NCBI RefSeq assembly: GCF_019599545.1
Contig: NZ_JAIEZV010000001.1
Coordinates: 930,001-994,000, forward strand
Origin: Halobacillus sp. Nhm2S1
GTDB lineage: Bacteria > Bacillota > Bacilli > Bacillales > Halobacillaceae
DNA: 64,000 nt
Direction of reading: 5' to 3'
The notes under the pieces: generated by a model
The model's input: only the letters and a program-made list of their open reading frames with translations
The model's database searches: none
What the model was told of the DNA's origin: nothing
Program-made: the position numbers and the translations under genes
Part shown: positions 1 to 7,173 of the stretch, one piece after another
How positions within the stretch are numbered: position 1 is the first letter of the stretch
Layout of the letters: every line of letters begins with the position of its first letter

Positions 1-1
1 A

Positions 2-769
2 ATCCACAAGGTAACGTTTACCGGAAGCCTGCCCGTAGGACGCACGATCCGCGAGAATGCAGGTTTTAAGAAAGTGACGCTCGAGCTCGGTTCCAACAGT
101 CCTAATATTCTTTTTGAAGATGCCGACCTCGACTATGCCGTTCCAAGTTTAGTTAAAGGCGCATTTGCCTTTTCAGGACAGGTGTGTATCTCCGCGCAGC
201 GAATTTATGTGCATCAGAATATCTACGATCGCTTCTTAAAGGCGTTCATAGAAAAGACCGAAGAACTGAAGATCGGTGATCCGATGAGCGAAGAGACGGA
301 TTTTGGTCCGATGATCAATGAGGATGAAGCGAAACGCGCCAAAATGTGGATTGATGACGCCGTGGAAAATGGAGCAAAAATTGAAACCGGGGGCAAGCGT
401 GAGGGCTCTTTATTAAGCCCCACCATCCTGACTGATGTGAAAAGCGATATGAAAATCATCGCTGAAGAAGTATTCGCTCCGATTGTATCAGTCATTCCAT
501 TTTCATCTGAAAACCAAGTGGTTAGTCAATCAAACGACTCTATCTATGGTCTCCAAGCAGGTATTTTCACAAGAGACATTGATCGAGCCTTTCGTGTAGC
601 CGATCAGCTGGAAATGGGTGGTGTCTGGATCAATGAAATGTCCACTTATCGGCAGGACAACCACCCTTATGGAGGCGTAAAGCAAAGCGGAATTGGACGA
701 GAAGGTGTCCAATATGCGGTGGAAGATATGACAGAATTGAAGTTTTACGGCATTCGACTAAATGGATAA
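2..769 (+). CDS. Aldehyde dehydrogenase family protein, C-terminal part
   Basis: NAD(P)-dependent aldehyde dehydrogenase. The reading frame is open from base 2, so the N-terminus lies outside the window. Visible family motifs are the TFTGS stretch at the left edge, the catalytic-glutamate motif LELGS just after base 74, and the nucleophile cysteine in FSGQVCISAQR near base 185. The C-terminal motif NHPYGGVKQSGIGREG is intact. The frame ends normally and is followed by a strong hairpin. The substrate cannot be told from this fragment; lactaldehyde or semialdehyde-type enzymes share these features. It is a different gene from the semialdehyde dehydrogenase at the right edge. Confidence 0.9.
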   Translation: MHKVTFTGSLPVGRTIRENAGFKKVTLELGSNSPNILFEDADLDYAVPSLVKGAFAFSGQVCISAQRIYVHQNIYDRFLKAFIEKTEELKIGDPMSEETDFGPMINEDEAKRAKMWIDDAVENGAKIETGGKREGSLLSPTILTDVKSDMKIIAEEVFAPIVSVIPFSSENQVVSQSNDSIYGLQAGIFTRDIDRAFRVADQLEMGGVWINEMSTYRQDNHPYGGVKQSGIGREGVQYAVEDMTELKFYGIRLNG

Positions 770-772
770 ACG

Positions 773-806
773 AAAAACAGTCGCCCTGGTAGGACGACTG
801 TTTTTT
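773..806. terminator. Bidirectional intrinsic terminator
   Basis: An 11-bp stem (AAAAACAGTCG paired with CGACTGTTTTT) with an A-run on one side and T-run on the other lies between the convergent aldehyde dehydrogenase and glutamate dehydrogenase genes. It touches the glutamate dehydrogenase stop codon. Confidence 0.85.
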
Positions 807-2112
807 AATGATTTTCTTTTTCTCCAATCCAACCACGGGCATCCATCGCTTTTACCAAATGCTTGATACCTACCATATAGGCTGCATCACGCATCCGACA
901 CCCTTTTTCCTCTTTCATTTCAATCACCTTCTCAAACCCTGAGAGCATCTTTTCTTCCAGCTGCTTGTTCACTTCGTCCACTTTCCAATAATAATTCATG
1001 TTGTTCTGCACCCATTCAAAATAGGAAACTGTTACTCCGCCGGCATTACAGAGGATATCAGGGATGACGAAAATCCCTTTCTCTTCAAGAATTTGGTCCC
1101 CTGCTGGAGTTGTTGGTCCGTTTGCGGCCTCGGCCAGGATTTTTGCTTGAATCGTCGGGGCCGTCTCTTCCGTAACCTGATTTTCAACTGCTGCCGGAAT
1201 AAGAATATCTACCGGAAGGCTGAACATTTTCTCGTTTGTGATCGGTTCTGCTTTTTCATAAGAAGAAGCATACTGATCCCCACCGTTCGTATAAGCTAGC
1301 AAATCAGGGATATCCAATCCGCCTTCTTTGTAAATTCCGCCTTTAGCATCCGTCACAGCTACAATTTTCACACCTAATTCATGCAAGAACTTAGCCGTCA
1401 TACTTCCTACGTTACCAAACCCTTGAATGGCGGCTGTCGCTTCTCCCATTTCAATTCCGAGGACTTTACACGCTTCACGAATTGTGAAAACTACCCCTCG
1501 TCCCGTGGCTTGAAGACGACCGAGTGATCCTCCGAGAACCACTGGTTTTCCTGTCAGCATGCCAGGAATGTTATATCCCCGGAGCTGATCGAATTCGTCA
1601 ATCATCCATCCCATGACTTTAGGGCTTGTGTTGACGTCAGGAGCAGGGATATCCTTCTGAGGACCAATGATCGGAGTGATTTTTTTAATGTAATTGCGAC
1701 TTAACTGCTCCAACTCGCGTTCGGAAAGTTGTTCAGGGTCCACAATGATGCCACCCTTACCACCACCAAATGGTAGATCTATGATTGCAGCCTTCAAGGA
1801 CATCCATATAGAGAGCGCCTTCACTTCATCTAGATTGACATCCGGATGAAAACGGATCCCGCCCTTCGTAGGTCCAAGGATATCCATATGCTGAGACCGA
1901 TATCCCGTGTAATTCTCAATTCGTCCATCATCCATTCTTACAGGGATCGAAACTTCAAAAACGCGCATCGGCTTCTTCAACAAATGGTAGATGTTCTCAT
2001 GAAGACCGAGTGTCTCCACCGATTCCTTCAGTAACCCCTTAACGATTTCATAAGGATTATGTCCATGCGTCATAATATCCGATTCCACTTTATCGTACTT
2101 TTCCTTACCCAT
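805..2112 (-). CDS. Glutamate dehydrogenase (RocG/GudB type)
   Basis: Hexameric catabolic glutamate dehydrogenase converting glutamate to 2-oxoglutarate and ammonium, most likely NAD-linked as in B. subtilis RocG/GudB (inference from family). The 435 residues match the usual length. The catalytic block PFGGGKGGI is at about 114-122, the substrate-domain motif PAPDVNT follows, and the Rossmann glycines IQGFGNVG are near residue 230. The ATG is preceded by GAGGTGGG. There is no in-frame insertion or frameshift of the kind that inactivates GudB in laboratory B. subtilis. Monocistronic, with a shared terminator at its end. Confidence 0.93.
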   Translation of the reverse strand: MGKEKYDKVESDIMTHGHNPYEIVKGLLKESVETLGLHENIYHLLKKPMRVFEVSIPVRMDDGRIENYTGYRSQHMDILGPTKGGIRFHPDVNLDEVKALSIWMSLKAAIIDLPFGGGKGGIIVDPEQLSERELEQLSRNYIKKITPIIGPQKDIPAPDVNTSPKVMGWMIDEFDQLRGYNIPGMLTGKPVVLGGSLGRLQATGRGVVFTIREACKVLGIEMGEATAAIQGFGNVGSMTAKFLHELGVKIVAVTDAKGGIYKEGGLDIPDLLAYTNGGDQYASSYEKAEPITNEKMFSLPVDILIPAAVENQVTEETAPTIQAKILAEAANGPTTPAGDQILEEKGIFVIPDILCNAGGVTVSYFEWVQNNMNYYWKVDEVNKQLEEKMLSGFEKVIEMKEEKGCRMRDAAYMVGIKHLVKAMDARGWIGEKENH

Positions 2113-2144
2113 ATTCCCACCTCATCTATTCCATATTTTTCTAC

Positions 2145-2185
2145 ACCAGGTCTTACATTTTCCTCCTGACCAGGTCATACAATTA
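2145..2185. repeat. Paired 24-bp intergenic repeat, copy A
   Basis: Two copies of CCAGGTC(T/A)TACA start at 2146 and 2170, exactly 24 bp apart, between the starts/stops of the glutamate dehydrogenase and cation transporter genes. The same two-unit arrangement with the same spacing recurs at 3247-3289. Confidence 0.8.
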
Positions 2186-2196
2186 TTTCCAATTCA

Positions 2197-3171
2197 TTAC
2201 ACTTGATTATTATCTGGATCGTATGACAATTGATCATCATCTTCATCTGATTCAATGATCACTTCTGTGACCCCACGCTGACTCAGGATTTTCTTCTCAA
2301 TACCATCGAGGACGCGATCCACTTGCTCGATCGACATATCCGGATCGAACTCAAGCTTCAGTTCCACATGCAGCTCTTCTCCCTCTTTCATGACCATCAG
2401 CTTTTGTATGTCCTGTACTTCAGGATGTTCAAATACGAATTCACCGATTTTCTTTTCCATTTCTTCATCCGCTACCCCAAGTACACCTGCTGCATTGTCT
2501 AAGAAGATTCGACCGACCACATAAAACAGCATCAATCCGATGATGACAGAAGCATAGCCTTCAGCTGTATGAAAAGGGGTATAAGTTGCAATTAAGATCG
2601 AGATCATCGCAATCAAAGCACCTGATGTAGCCACCATATCCTCCAGGAAAACCAACTTCGTAGCAGGTTTTGCTTCTCCGATGTTTGCCAAACTTACTTT
2701 TACAACCTCCATGCCTTTGACATTCTCCTGTCCGATATCTTGGACGACTTCTTTCATTGCTTTGTACAACACAAAAGACTCAAGAATTGCAGCAACTCCA
2801 AGTACAGTCAAGTTCAGCCAAAGCCAGGATCCTGCTTCTGGAGGATGAAGGATGTGATGAATTCCTTCTTTGATCGTTTCGTATGCCAATATGCCGACGA
2901 TGATGACAGCACCAAGCAATACAAGGTTTACAAGTCGGGCAAACCCATTCGGAAATTTATCGGTCGGTGCTTTTTTACTAAGAGCTGAACCGATGAATAC
3001 AAAGAATTGGTTGGCCATGTCACCAATGCTGTGCATCATTTCCGCAAACATCGCCACATTACCTGTAATGAAATAGGCAATGCCTTTGATCAACGCAATA
3101 GTCCCGTTAATGATGCTCGCCCATAAAGCCGGTTTATTGCCTTTTTTCAACAAGACGAATAGCTCTTTCAT
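2197..3171 (-). CDS. Cation diffusion facilitator family transporter
   Basis: Membrane cation/proton antiporter of the CDF family, expected to export divalent metals such as Zn, Mn or Fe. Hydrophobic helices occupy roughly residues 15-245. The first metal-site motif HSIGD (H47, D51) is present in helix 2. A cytoplasmic acidic C-terminal domain (about 245-324) resembles the CDF dimerisation domain and ends in a Asp/Glu-rich tail (SDEDDDQL). The metal is unknown. The ATG follows AAAGGGG. The gene is bracketed on both sides by the same paired 24-bp repeat in the same orientation (2145-2185 and 3247-3289), which is unusual. No clear terminator follows the stop. Confidence 0.88.
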   Translation of the reverse strand: MKELFVLLKKGNKPALWASIINGTIALIKGIAYFITGNVAMFAEMMHSIGDMANQFFVFIGSALSKKAPTDKFPNGFARLVNLVLLGAVIIVGILAYETIKEGIHHILHPPEAGSWLWLNLTVLGVAAILESFVLYKAMKEVVQDIGQENVKGMEVVKVSLANIGEAKPATKLVFLEDMVATSGALIAMISILIATYTPFHTAEGYASVIIGLMLFYVVGRIFLDNAAGVLGVADEEMEKKIGEFVFEHPEVQDIQKLMVMKEGEELHVELKLEFDPDMSIEQVDRVLDGIEKKILSQRGVTEVIIESDEDDDQLSYDPDNNQV

Positions 3172-3246
3172 CCCTTACCCCTTTCCATCCCCAGCTTCTC
3201 TCCATAGTTTCTCAAGATCGAGCGGAAATCATTCCATAAAATGTCT

Positions 3247-3289
3247 GACCAGGTCTTACATATTCTTCCGTACCAGGTCTTACATTTTA
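3247..3289. repeat. Paired 24-bp intergenic repeat, copy B
   Basis: CCAGGTCTTACA starts at 3249 and again at 3273, a 24-bp period. This is the same unit, orientation and spacing as copy A on the other side of the cation transporter gene. Confidence 0.8.
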
Positions 3290-3305
3290 TTCCATTAAAA
3301 ATCAT

Positions 3306-3333
3306 AAAAAAAAGCACCCCATTATGGGATGCC
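3306..3333 (-). terminator. Terminator of the azoreductase gene
   Basis: On the minus strand the stem GCATCCCATAATGGGGTGC is followed by seven T residues, just downstream of the azoreductase stop codon. Confidence 0.8.
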
Positions 3334-3348
3334 ATTTTTTGTGATGGT

Positions 3349-3975
3349 TTAGAAAGAAACAGCTGCCGATGCGGCTTCTTCCAGGCCATCTTCAATAATT
3401 TTTTCCGCGCGATCAGGGAATTGGTTATGACCTTCGACCACAAGTGTCGTGATATCTTCGATTCCCCAGAATTGCAGGATATTTTCCACGTAATTAACGG
3501 CCATCTCAGCAGATTTTGCTGGTCCTTCAGAGTAAACACCACCACGGGCATTCAAGATGGCCACCTTTTTATCAGGAAGCAATCCGACAGGTCCTTCCTC
3601 TGTATAGCGGAACGTTTGTCCAGCTTGTGCCAGGTAGTCGAAATACGTGTGGAGGACAGCAGGAATGGTAAAGTTCCATAGCGGAAATGCAAATACAACT
3701 TTGTCTGCAGCTAGGAACTGATCCAAGTATGCTGTTACCGTATTTGTCGCTTCAATTTCAGCTTGAGTAAGCTCCATGCCTTTGGAAAGCTTGAACATAC
3801 CATTAATTTTATCATTGTCATAGTAATCAAGGCTTTCCTCGAACAAATCCAGTTCTTCTATTTCGTGATCCGGGTGAACCTTTTTATAGTTATCCAAGAA
3901 TGTGTGGTAAAGTTTGACGCTCACAGACTGCTCCATCGGTCTGGAATTCGCTTTTACGAAAAGTACTTTTGTCAT
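3349..3975 (-). CDS. azoR: FMN-dependent NADH-azoreductase
   Basis: Flavodoxin-fold FMN enzyme that reduces quinones and azo compounds with NADH; in B. subtilis the AzoR1/AzoR2 enzymes serve in quinone/thiol stress defence. The start at 3975 is chosen because GGAGG lies 7 bases upstream; a longer frame starting at 3990 would consume that ribosome site. The signature PLWNFTIPAVLHTYFDYL and the segment FRYTEEGPVGLL are typical of AzoR. Single gene. The upstream region holds a 9-bp inverted repeat (4009-4099) that could be a regulator site. Base composition is like its neighbours. Confidence 0.92.
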   Translation of the reverse strand: MTKVLFVKANSRPMEQSVSVKLYHTFLDNYKKVHPDHEIEELDLFEESLDYYDNDKINGMFKLSKGMELTQAEIEATNTVTAYLDQFLAADKVVFAFPLWNFTIPAVLHTYFDYLAQAGQTFRYTEEGPVGLLPDKKVAILNARGGVYSEGPAKSAEMAVNYVENILQFWGIEDITTLVVEGHNQFPDRAEKIIEDGLEEAASAAVSF

Positions 3976-4008
3976 CGTGTGAACCTCCATTTATATAAAA
4001 TTAGTTGT

Positions 4009-4099
4009 TGTAGCAACCTAAAGTTATGAGGTTAAACCTAATGATAGCTGTTAGAACGTGGATATAGGTTTTATGTCCGTAATTCAAGATGTTGCTACA
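4009..4099. promoter_or_regulatory. Long-spaced inverted repeat upstream of azoR
   Basis: TGTAGCAAC (4009-4017) is repeated as its exact complement GTTGCTACA (4091-4099) in the azoR upstream region. The spacing of 73 bases is long for one operator but would allow looping or two sites. No matching regulator is visible nearby. Confidence 0.35.
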
Positions 4100-4281
4100 C
4101 AAACTATTCAACGTGATCTATGTTATAAACTTATCATCTACTTGTCAATCCACAAGGCTCGGAACATGGAAAATCCTCCAAATGTAACATTTTTACAAAA
4201 AGAGGTTTTCACTTCTCTCTATGCGGTTATATAGCTTATGTGCGCACAACTAAAACCAATTTCGAAAGGATGTATTTCTAA

Positions 4282-4467
4282 ATGGCTGATCGTTTCAAGA
4301 CTGGTGAACAAGCTCCAGAAGCAGGTACTTACGAATTTGATGGTTTAGTGGATGGTCGTAAAAATAATGATGTAACAGAGGATGAGAAACATATCGAGTT
4401 GAGCAATGGAGATACGTTCCCACCTCTTCGCTCCAGTAAAGAAGCAGCTTACTGGAAGAAAGCATAA
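4282..4467 (+). CDS. YjzC-like small protein
   Basis: A 61-residue soluble acidic protein, beginning MADRFKTGEQAPEAG and carrying the segment LSNGDTFPPLRSS. This layout (RFK-x-G-x-xAP near the start, LSxGDxFPP near the end) is that of the YjzC family of Bacillaceae, whose function is unknown. The ribosome site AAAGGATG precedes the ATG. It is monocistronic and ends in a shared terminator. Confidence 0.75.
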   Translation: MADRFKTGEQAPEAGTYEFDGLVDGRKNNDVTEDEKHIELSNGDTFPPLRSSKEAAYWKKA

Positions 4468-4484
4468 TCTACACACAACACATA

Positions 4485-4520
4485 GAAAAGTCCTGGACAT
4501 CCCCCTGCCCAGGACTTTTC
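4485..4520. terminator. Bidirectional terminator
   Basis: A 12-bp stem GAAAAGTCCTGG/CCAGGACTTTTC lies between the convergent genes ending at 4467 and 4522. Confidence 0.85.
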
Positions 4521-4521
4521 G

Positions 4522-4746
4522 TCATTTTTTCTTACCATTAATCACCTTTAATGTCGGCGCTTGTTTTTCATCTGGCTGACGTTCAAAGGACGTAATCGTC
4601 GCCCCAATTCCAATTGTGAGTGAACCATCTGACTCCACACGGAACAACGTACCGGGCTCTTTAACGCGGACGGATTGGACATTGTGTCTGGCAAACACCT
4701 GCTGCAAGTCACCAATCAATTCATCTTTTCCATATGTGAAACCCAT
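4522..4746 (-). CDS. Small protein of unknown function
   Basis: 74 residues starting MGFTYGKDELIGDLQQ. The start at 4746 is preceded by AGGGAG at good distance; a longer frame to 4803 lacks a ribosome site. The sequence has a mixed alpha/beta character without a signal peptide or membrane segment. It ends with a basic tail VINGKKK. I do not recognise the family. It may be cotranscribed with the phosphotransferase-like gene upstream (97-base gap). Confidence 0.6.
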   Translation of the reverse strand: MGFTYGKDELIGDLQQVFARHNVQSVRVKEPGTLFRVESDGSLTIGIGATITSFERQPDEKQAPTLKVINGKKK

Positions 4747-4843
4747 TTTGTCACTCCCTAAATGATCCTCTATTACTAGTAGGATATGTAAAAAGAGAGA
4801 CAAACATGCCCATGAATTCCAAGAGCTTTCTTACGCGTTCGCA

Positions 4844-5476
4844 TCATTCATAGAGGGACATTTCATCACGCGCCATATATAACTCAAGCGCTCTTAGATG
4901 AGTGGCTTTCGCTCTCTGCTGGGTCCGCTCTTTCACCTCAGGATAATTTTCTGCTTCTACATAATCCGCGAGGACATCAATGACGTCATCTAACAACTTG
5001 GCCTTAAAATAAAGCCTCATGCGCTCAACTACCTGCTTTCCTGCAAGGTCTCTTACTTTCTCCTCCCAAATCGGCCAGTCTTTACTATAAACCCAAGGCC
5101 AGAGCAAGGAAGCATTTGCTAAGATTTCACCCTGCCACGCCTGCCCCTTCCATGTGTCTCCTTCAAAAAACTCAAACACAAGACCATAGGGGTGACCAGG
5201 GATGACTTCTTCATGGATTTCCATGAGCAGCTTCGGAACATGATAATTTTCTGTCAAATACTCGTGAATATGTGCCCACTGCTTCAGCCTTGCTATATGA
5301 TCCTTTTTAACAAACTTTACATGCAAGCACTTCTCCCCATCCGAGATTTGATAGGACTGATTGACAAACCCTCCAGGATTCCATATGTACTGAATAGTGA
5401 TGTTTTCTGAATCCAAACCAAGTCCTGCTTTTTGTGCCCATTCTTCCAAAGATCTCTCTAGTCTCTGATCAGTCAC
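4844..5476 (-). CDS. Aminoglycoside phosphotransferase-like protein lacking the catalytic loop
   Basis: The first 110 residues resemble the N-lobe of the APH/choline-kinase fold: a glycine-rich turn GGFVNQSYQI, a lysine in LHVKFVKK, and a hinge-like stretch YGLVFEFFEGDTW. The expected catalytic HxDxxxxN loop and the following metal-binding Asp are absent, and the protein is 210 residues against roughly 260-320 for active members. The C-terminal third is mostly charged helices. Either a shortened pseudo-enzyme or a divergent family; there is no internal stop or obvious frameshift. Function unknown. Confidence 0.55.
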   Translation of the reverse strand: MTDQRLERSLEEWAQKAGLGLDSENITIQYIWNPGGFVNQSYQISDGEKCLHVKFVKKDHIARLKQWAHIHEYLTENYHVPKLLMEIHEEVIPGHPYGLVFEFFEGDTWKGQAWQGEILANASLLWPWVYSKDWPIWEEKVRDLAGKQVVERMRLYFKAKLLDDVIDVLADYVEAENYPEVKERTQQRAKATHLRALELYMARDEMSLYE

Positions 5477-5541
5477 AGTTATTCCCCCCTTTCTCTCTAG
5501 ATTCGCTTCTCCACTTAAAATTCCTTGCTGAAATCAATGGA

Positions 5542-5570
5542 TTGACATATCGAAAATCATCGATTAGTAT
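5542..5570 (+). promoter_or_regulatory. Sigma-A promoter of the arsR-type gene, leaderless
   Basis: TTGACA (5542-5547), 17-base spacer, TAGTAT (5565-5570). The expected transcription start about 7 bases further coincides with the ATG at 5577, and there is no ribosome site, so the mRNA is probably leaderless. The spacer contains ACATATCGA, a half-site also found in the operator at 5915. Confidence 0.65.
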
Positions 5571-5576
5571 GGGCCT

Positions 5577-5894
5577 ATGAAAAACTACGTAGACATTTTC
5601 AAAGTGTTGGCCAACGAAAAGAGATTGGATATGCTGCAATGGTTAAAAGAGCCAAAAGCCCATTTCGACAAGCCGACGGCTCATTTATCCAAGAACATCA
5701 GTGAAAAGGGAGGCGTGTGTGTTGGAGATATACAGGAAAAAGCCGACATGTCACAATCAACGGTCTCTCACTATCTCTCCATGATGCAGAGTGCCGGACT
5801 TCTAGAATCCGAGCGCCACGGAAAATGGACGTACTACCGTCGGAATGAGGCTGTCATTCAAGAGGTAGCTGAATTTCTAAAGAAGGAGCTGTAA
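5577..5894 (+). CDS. ArsR/SmtB family transcriptional regulator
   Basis: A 105-residue winged-helix repressor. The recognition segment ADMSQSTVSHYLSMMQSAGLL and the wing region ERHGKWTYYRRN are clear. It has one cysteine (GGVCVGDI), so a classical CxC metal site is not present, and the ligand is unknown. The gene sits 65 bases upstream of two small DMT-type membrane protein genes in the same direction. A shared half-site in its own promoter and in front of the transporter pair suggests it represses both (inference). The promoter suggests a leaderless mRNA. Confidence 0.88.
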   Translation: MKNYVDIFKVLANEKRLDMLQWLKEPKAHFDKPTAHLSKNISEKGGVCVGDIQEKADMSQSTVSHYLSMMQSAGLLESERHGKWTYYRRNEAVIQEVAEFLKKEL

Positions 5895-5914
5895 GGCTCT
5901 TTTTTTAGCGTAAA

Positions 5915-5938
5915 CATATCGACAATTAGAGATATGTA
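5915..5938. promoter_or_regulatory. Candidate ArsR operator
   Basis: A perfect 7-bp inverted repeat ACATATC ... GATATGT with a 10-base spacer lies directly before the small transporter genes. The half-site extended to ACATATCGA also occurs at 5545-5553 inside the regulator's own promoter. Confidence 0.6.
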
Positions 5939-5959
5939 GATATGAAAGGGGTTGTGTAT

Positions 5960-6391
5960 ATGAAAGCATGTATTTATCTTTTCGCACTATTTGCAGGAGT
6001 TTCTTTAAGCATTGAAGGAGCCATTTATGGAGAGCTTGGAGAAACCGTAGGAAAATTAGAAAGCAGCTTTTATAATTTTTTCGTCGGTTCCATTATTTTA
6101 GGAATTGTTCTTCTTTTCTTAGGTCATGGGTCTTTGAGTCACACATTCAAAGCTCCCAAATGGCAGTTAAGCGGAGGTTTTCTGGGCGTGATCTATCTGA
6201 CAATTTTAATTTTCGCCATTCCAATCGTGGGAGTAGGTGCTGCGATGATCAGCGTAATCGTCGGTCAGTTAGCGATGAGCATGGTTATCGAACATAAAGG
6301 ATGGTTGGGCAGCAAGGCGAACAAAGTAAAAAAAGAAAAAGTGATGGCCGTCCTGCTTATGACCATTTCTTTGTTTTTAATCTTTTCGTAG
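5960..6391 (+). CDS. DMT-family small membrane protein (DUF606/YdcZ type), first of a pair
   Basis: 143 residues with about five hydrophobic segments. The start at 5960 is chosen because AAAGGGG lies upstream; an earlier ATG at 5942 would include the ribosome site. It carries the segment KAPKWQLSGG, which is repeated as EAPKWQLSAV in the next gene, so the two are duplicated halves of a drug/metabolite-type transporter and probably form a heterodimer. The substrate is unknown. It follows the ArsR regulator and its putative operator. Confidence 0.75.
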   Translation: MKACIYLFALFAGVSLSIEGAIYGELGETVGKLESSFYNFFVGSIILGIVLLFLGHGSLSHTFKAPKWQLSGGFLGVIYLTILIFAIPIVGVGAAMISVIVGQLAMSMVIEHKGWLGSKANKVKKEKVMAVLLMTISLFLIFS

Positions 6392-6403
6392 GAGGTATTT
6401 GAA

Positions 6404-6862
6404 ATGGCTATTCTATTGTTATTGGCCGCAGTACTTGGAGGCACGATGCTAAGTGCACAATCTTCGATCAATGGTTCCCTTAGTACAAAAGCAGGCACTT
6501 ATGAAACCACTTTTCTTACATTCATTACCGGAGCCCTGATTTTATTCCTTCTCGTCTTGTTTTTTGGTGATGGTGAGATCGGTTTAATATTAGAAGCTCC
6601 AAAATGGCAGTTGAGTGCTGTATGGTTTGGCGTGGGCTATTTGTTTCTAACCGTACTTGCTGTGCCCCAAATCGGTGTAATCGCCACAAACATCTCAACG
6701 ATCATCGGGCAATTAGGGGCTGGCATTATGATCGACCATTACGGATGGTTTGGAGGAAATCAAATCCTCTTTGATTGGAAAAGGGGACTGTCATTTCTTC
6801 TCATGCTCATCGCCCTCCGCTTCATTTATATCGCAGACAAAAAACAAGTAAAGGGTGGCTGA
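6404..6862 (+). CDS. DMT-family small membrane protein (DUF606/YdcZ type), second of a pair
   Basis: 152 residues, five predicted membrane segments, homologous to the preceding gene (shared APKWQLS, IGQLGAG/VGQLAMS and YGWFGG/KGWLGS motifs). The gap of 12 bases and a TAGGAGG ribosome site indicate one transcript. The stop codon lies in the loop of the terminator hairpin. Paired small members of this family usually act together as one transporter; that is inference here. Confidence 0.75.
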   Translation: MAILLLLAAVLGGTMLSAQSSINGSLSTKAGTYETTFLTFITGALILFLLVLFFGDGEIGLILEAPKWQLSAVWFGVGYLFLTVLAVPQIGVIATNISTIIGQLGAGIMIDHYGWFGGNQILFDWKRGLSFLLMLIALRFIYIADKKQVKGG

Positions 6863-6876
6863 TTGTACCACCCTTT
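6850..6876 (+). terminator. Terminator overlapping the stop codon
   Basis: Stem AAAGGGTGG/CCACCCTTT with the TGA stop of the upstream gene in the loop, followed by a short T/C run. The 311-base gap to 7173 otherwise holds only the promoter/operator described at 7101-7147. Confidence 0.7.
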
Positions 6877-7100
6877 CTCTCATCAATGAACCATTCCTTT
6901 CTTCTGATATTCTTGAGACTTTATCAATTGGATACTTTGTCCATGATCAGACTATTCACATATACCCAAAACCTGAGCATGAAAAGTAAGCCGTCGCTTC
7001 TTTTTCCTTACTAAATCCTTTAGAAAAGGACTAAATGAGCACCCTACAGGTCGACAACCCAATCAAAAGTCTCCCCTCTCTCCCCCTCCTTCTAATGAAT

Positions 7101-7147
7101 CATTTAACATTATGTCAATTGTCAGACAATTATGAACTTGATATAGT
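7101..7147 (+). promoter_or_regulatory. Promoter with GntR/FadR-type operator
   Basis: TTGTCA (7119-7124), 17-base spacer, TATAGT (7142-7147). A perfect 7-1-7 palindrome AATTGTC-A-GACAATT (7117-7131) covers the -35 box and matches the FadR-subfamily GntR consensus TNGTNNNACNA. Directly upstream, CATTTAACATTATGT (7101-7115) occurs again, on the minus strand, at the beta-ureidopropionase promoter (63804-63818). Confidence 0.6.
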
Positions 7148-7173
7148 TAGTTCAAACAAGGAGGAGATCCAAC

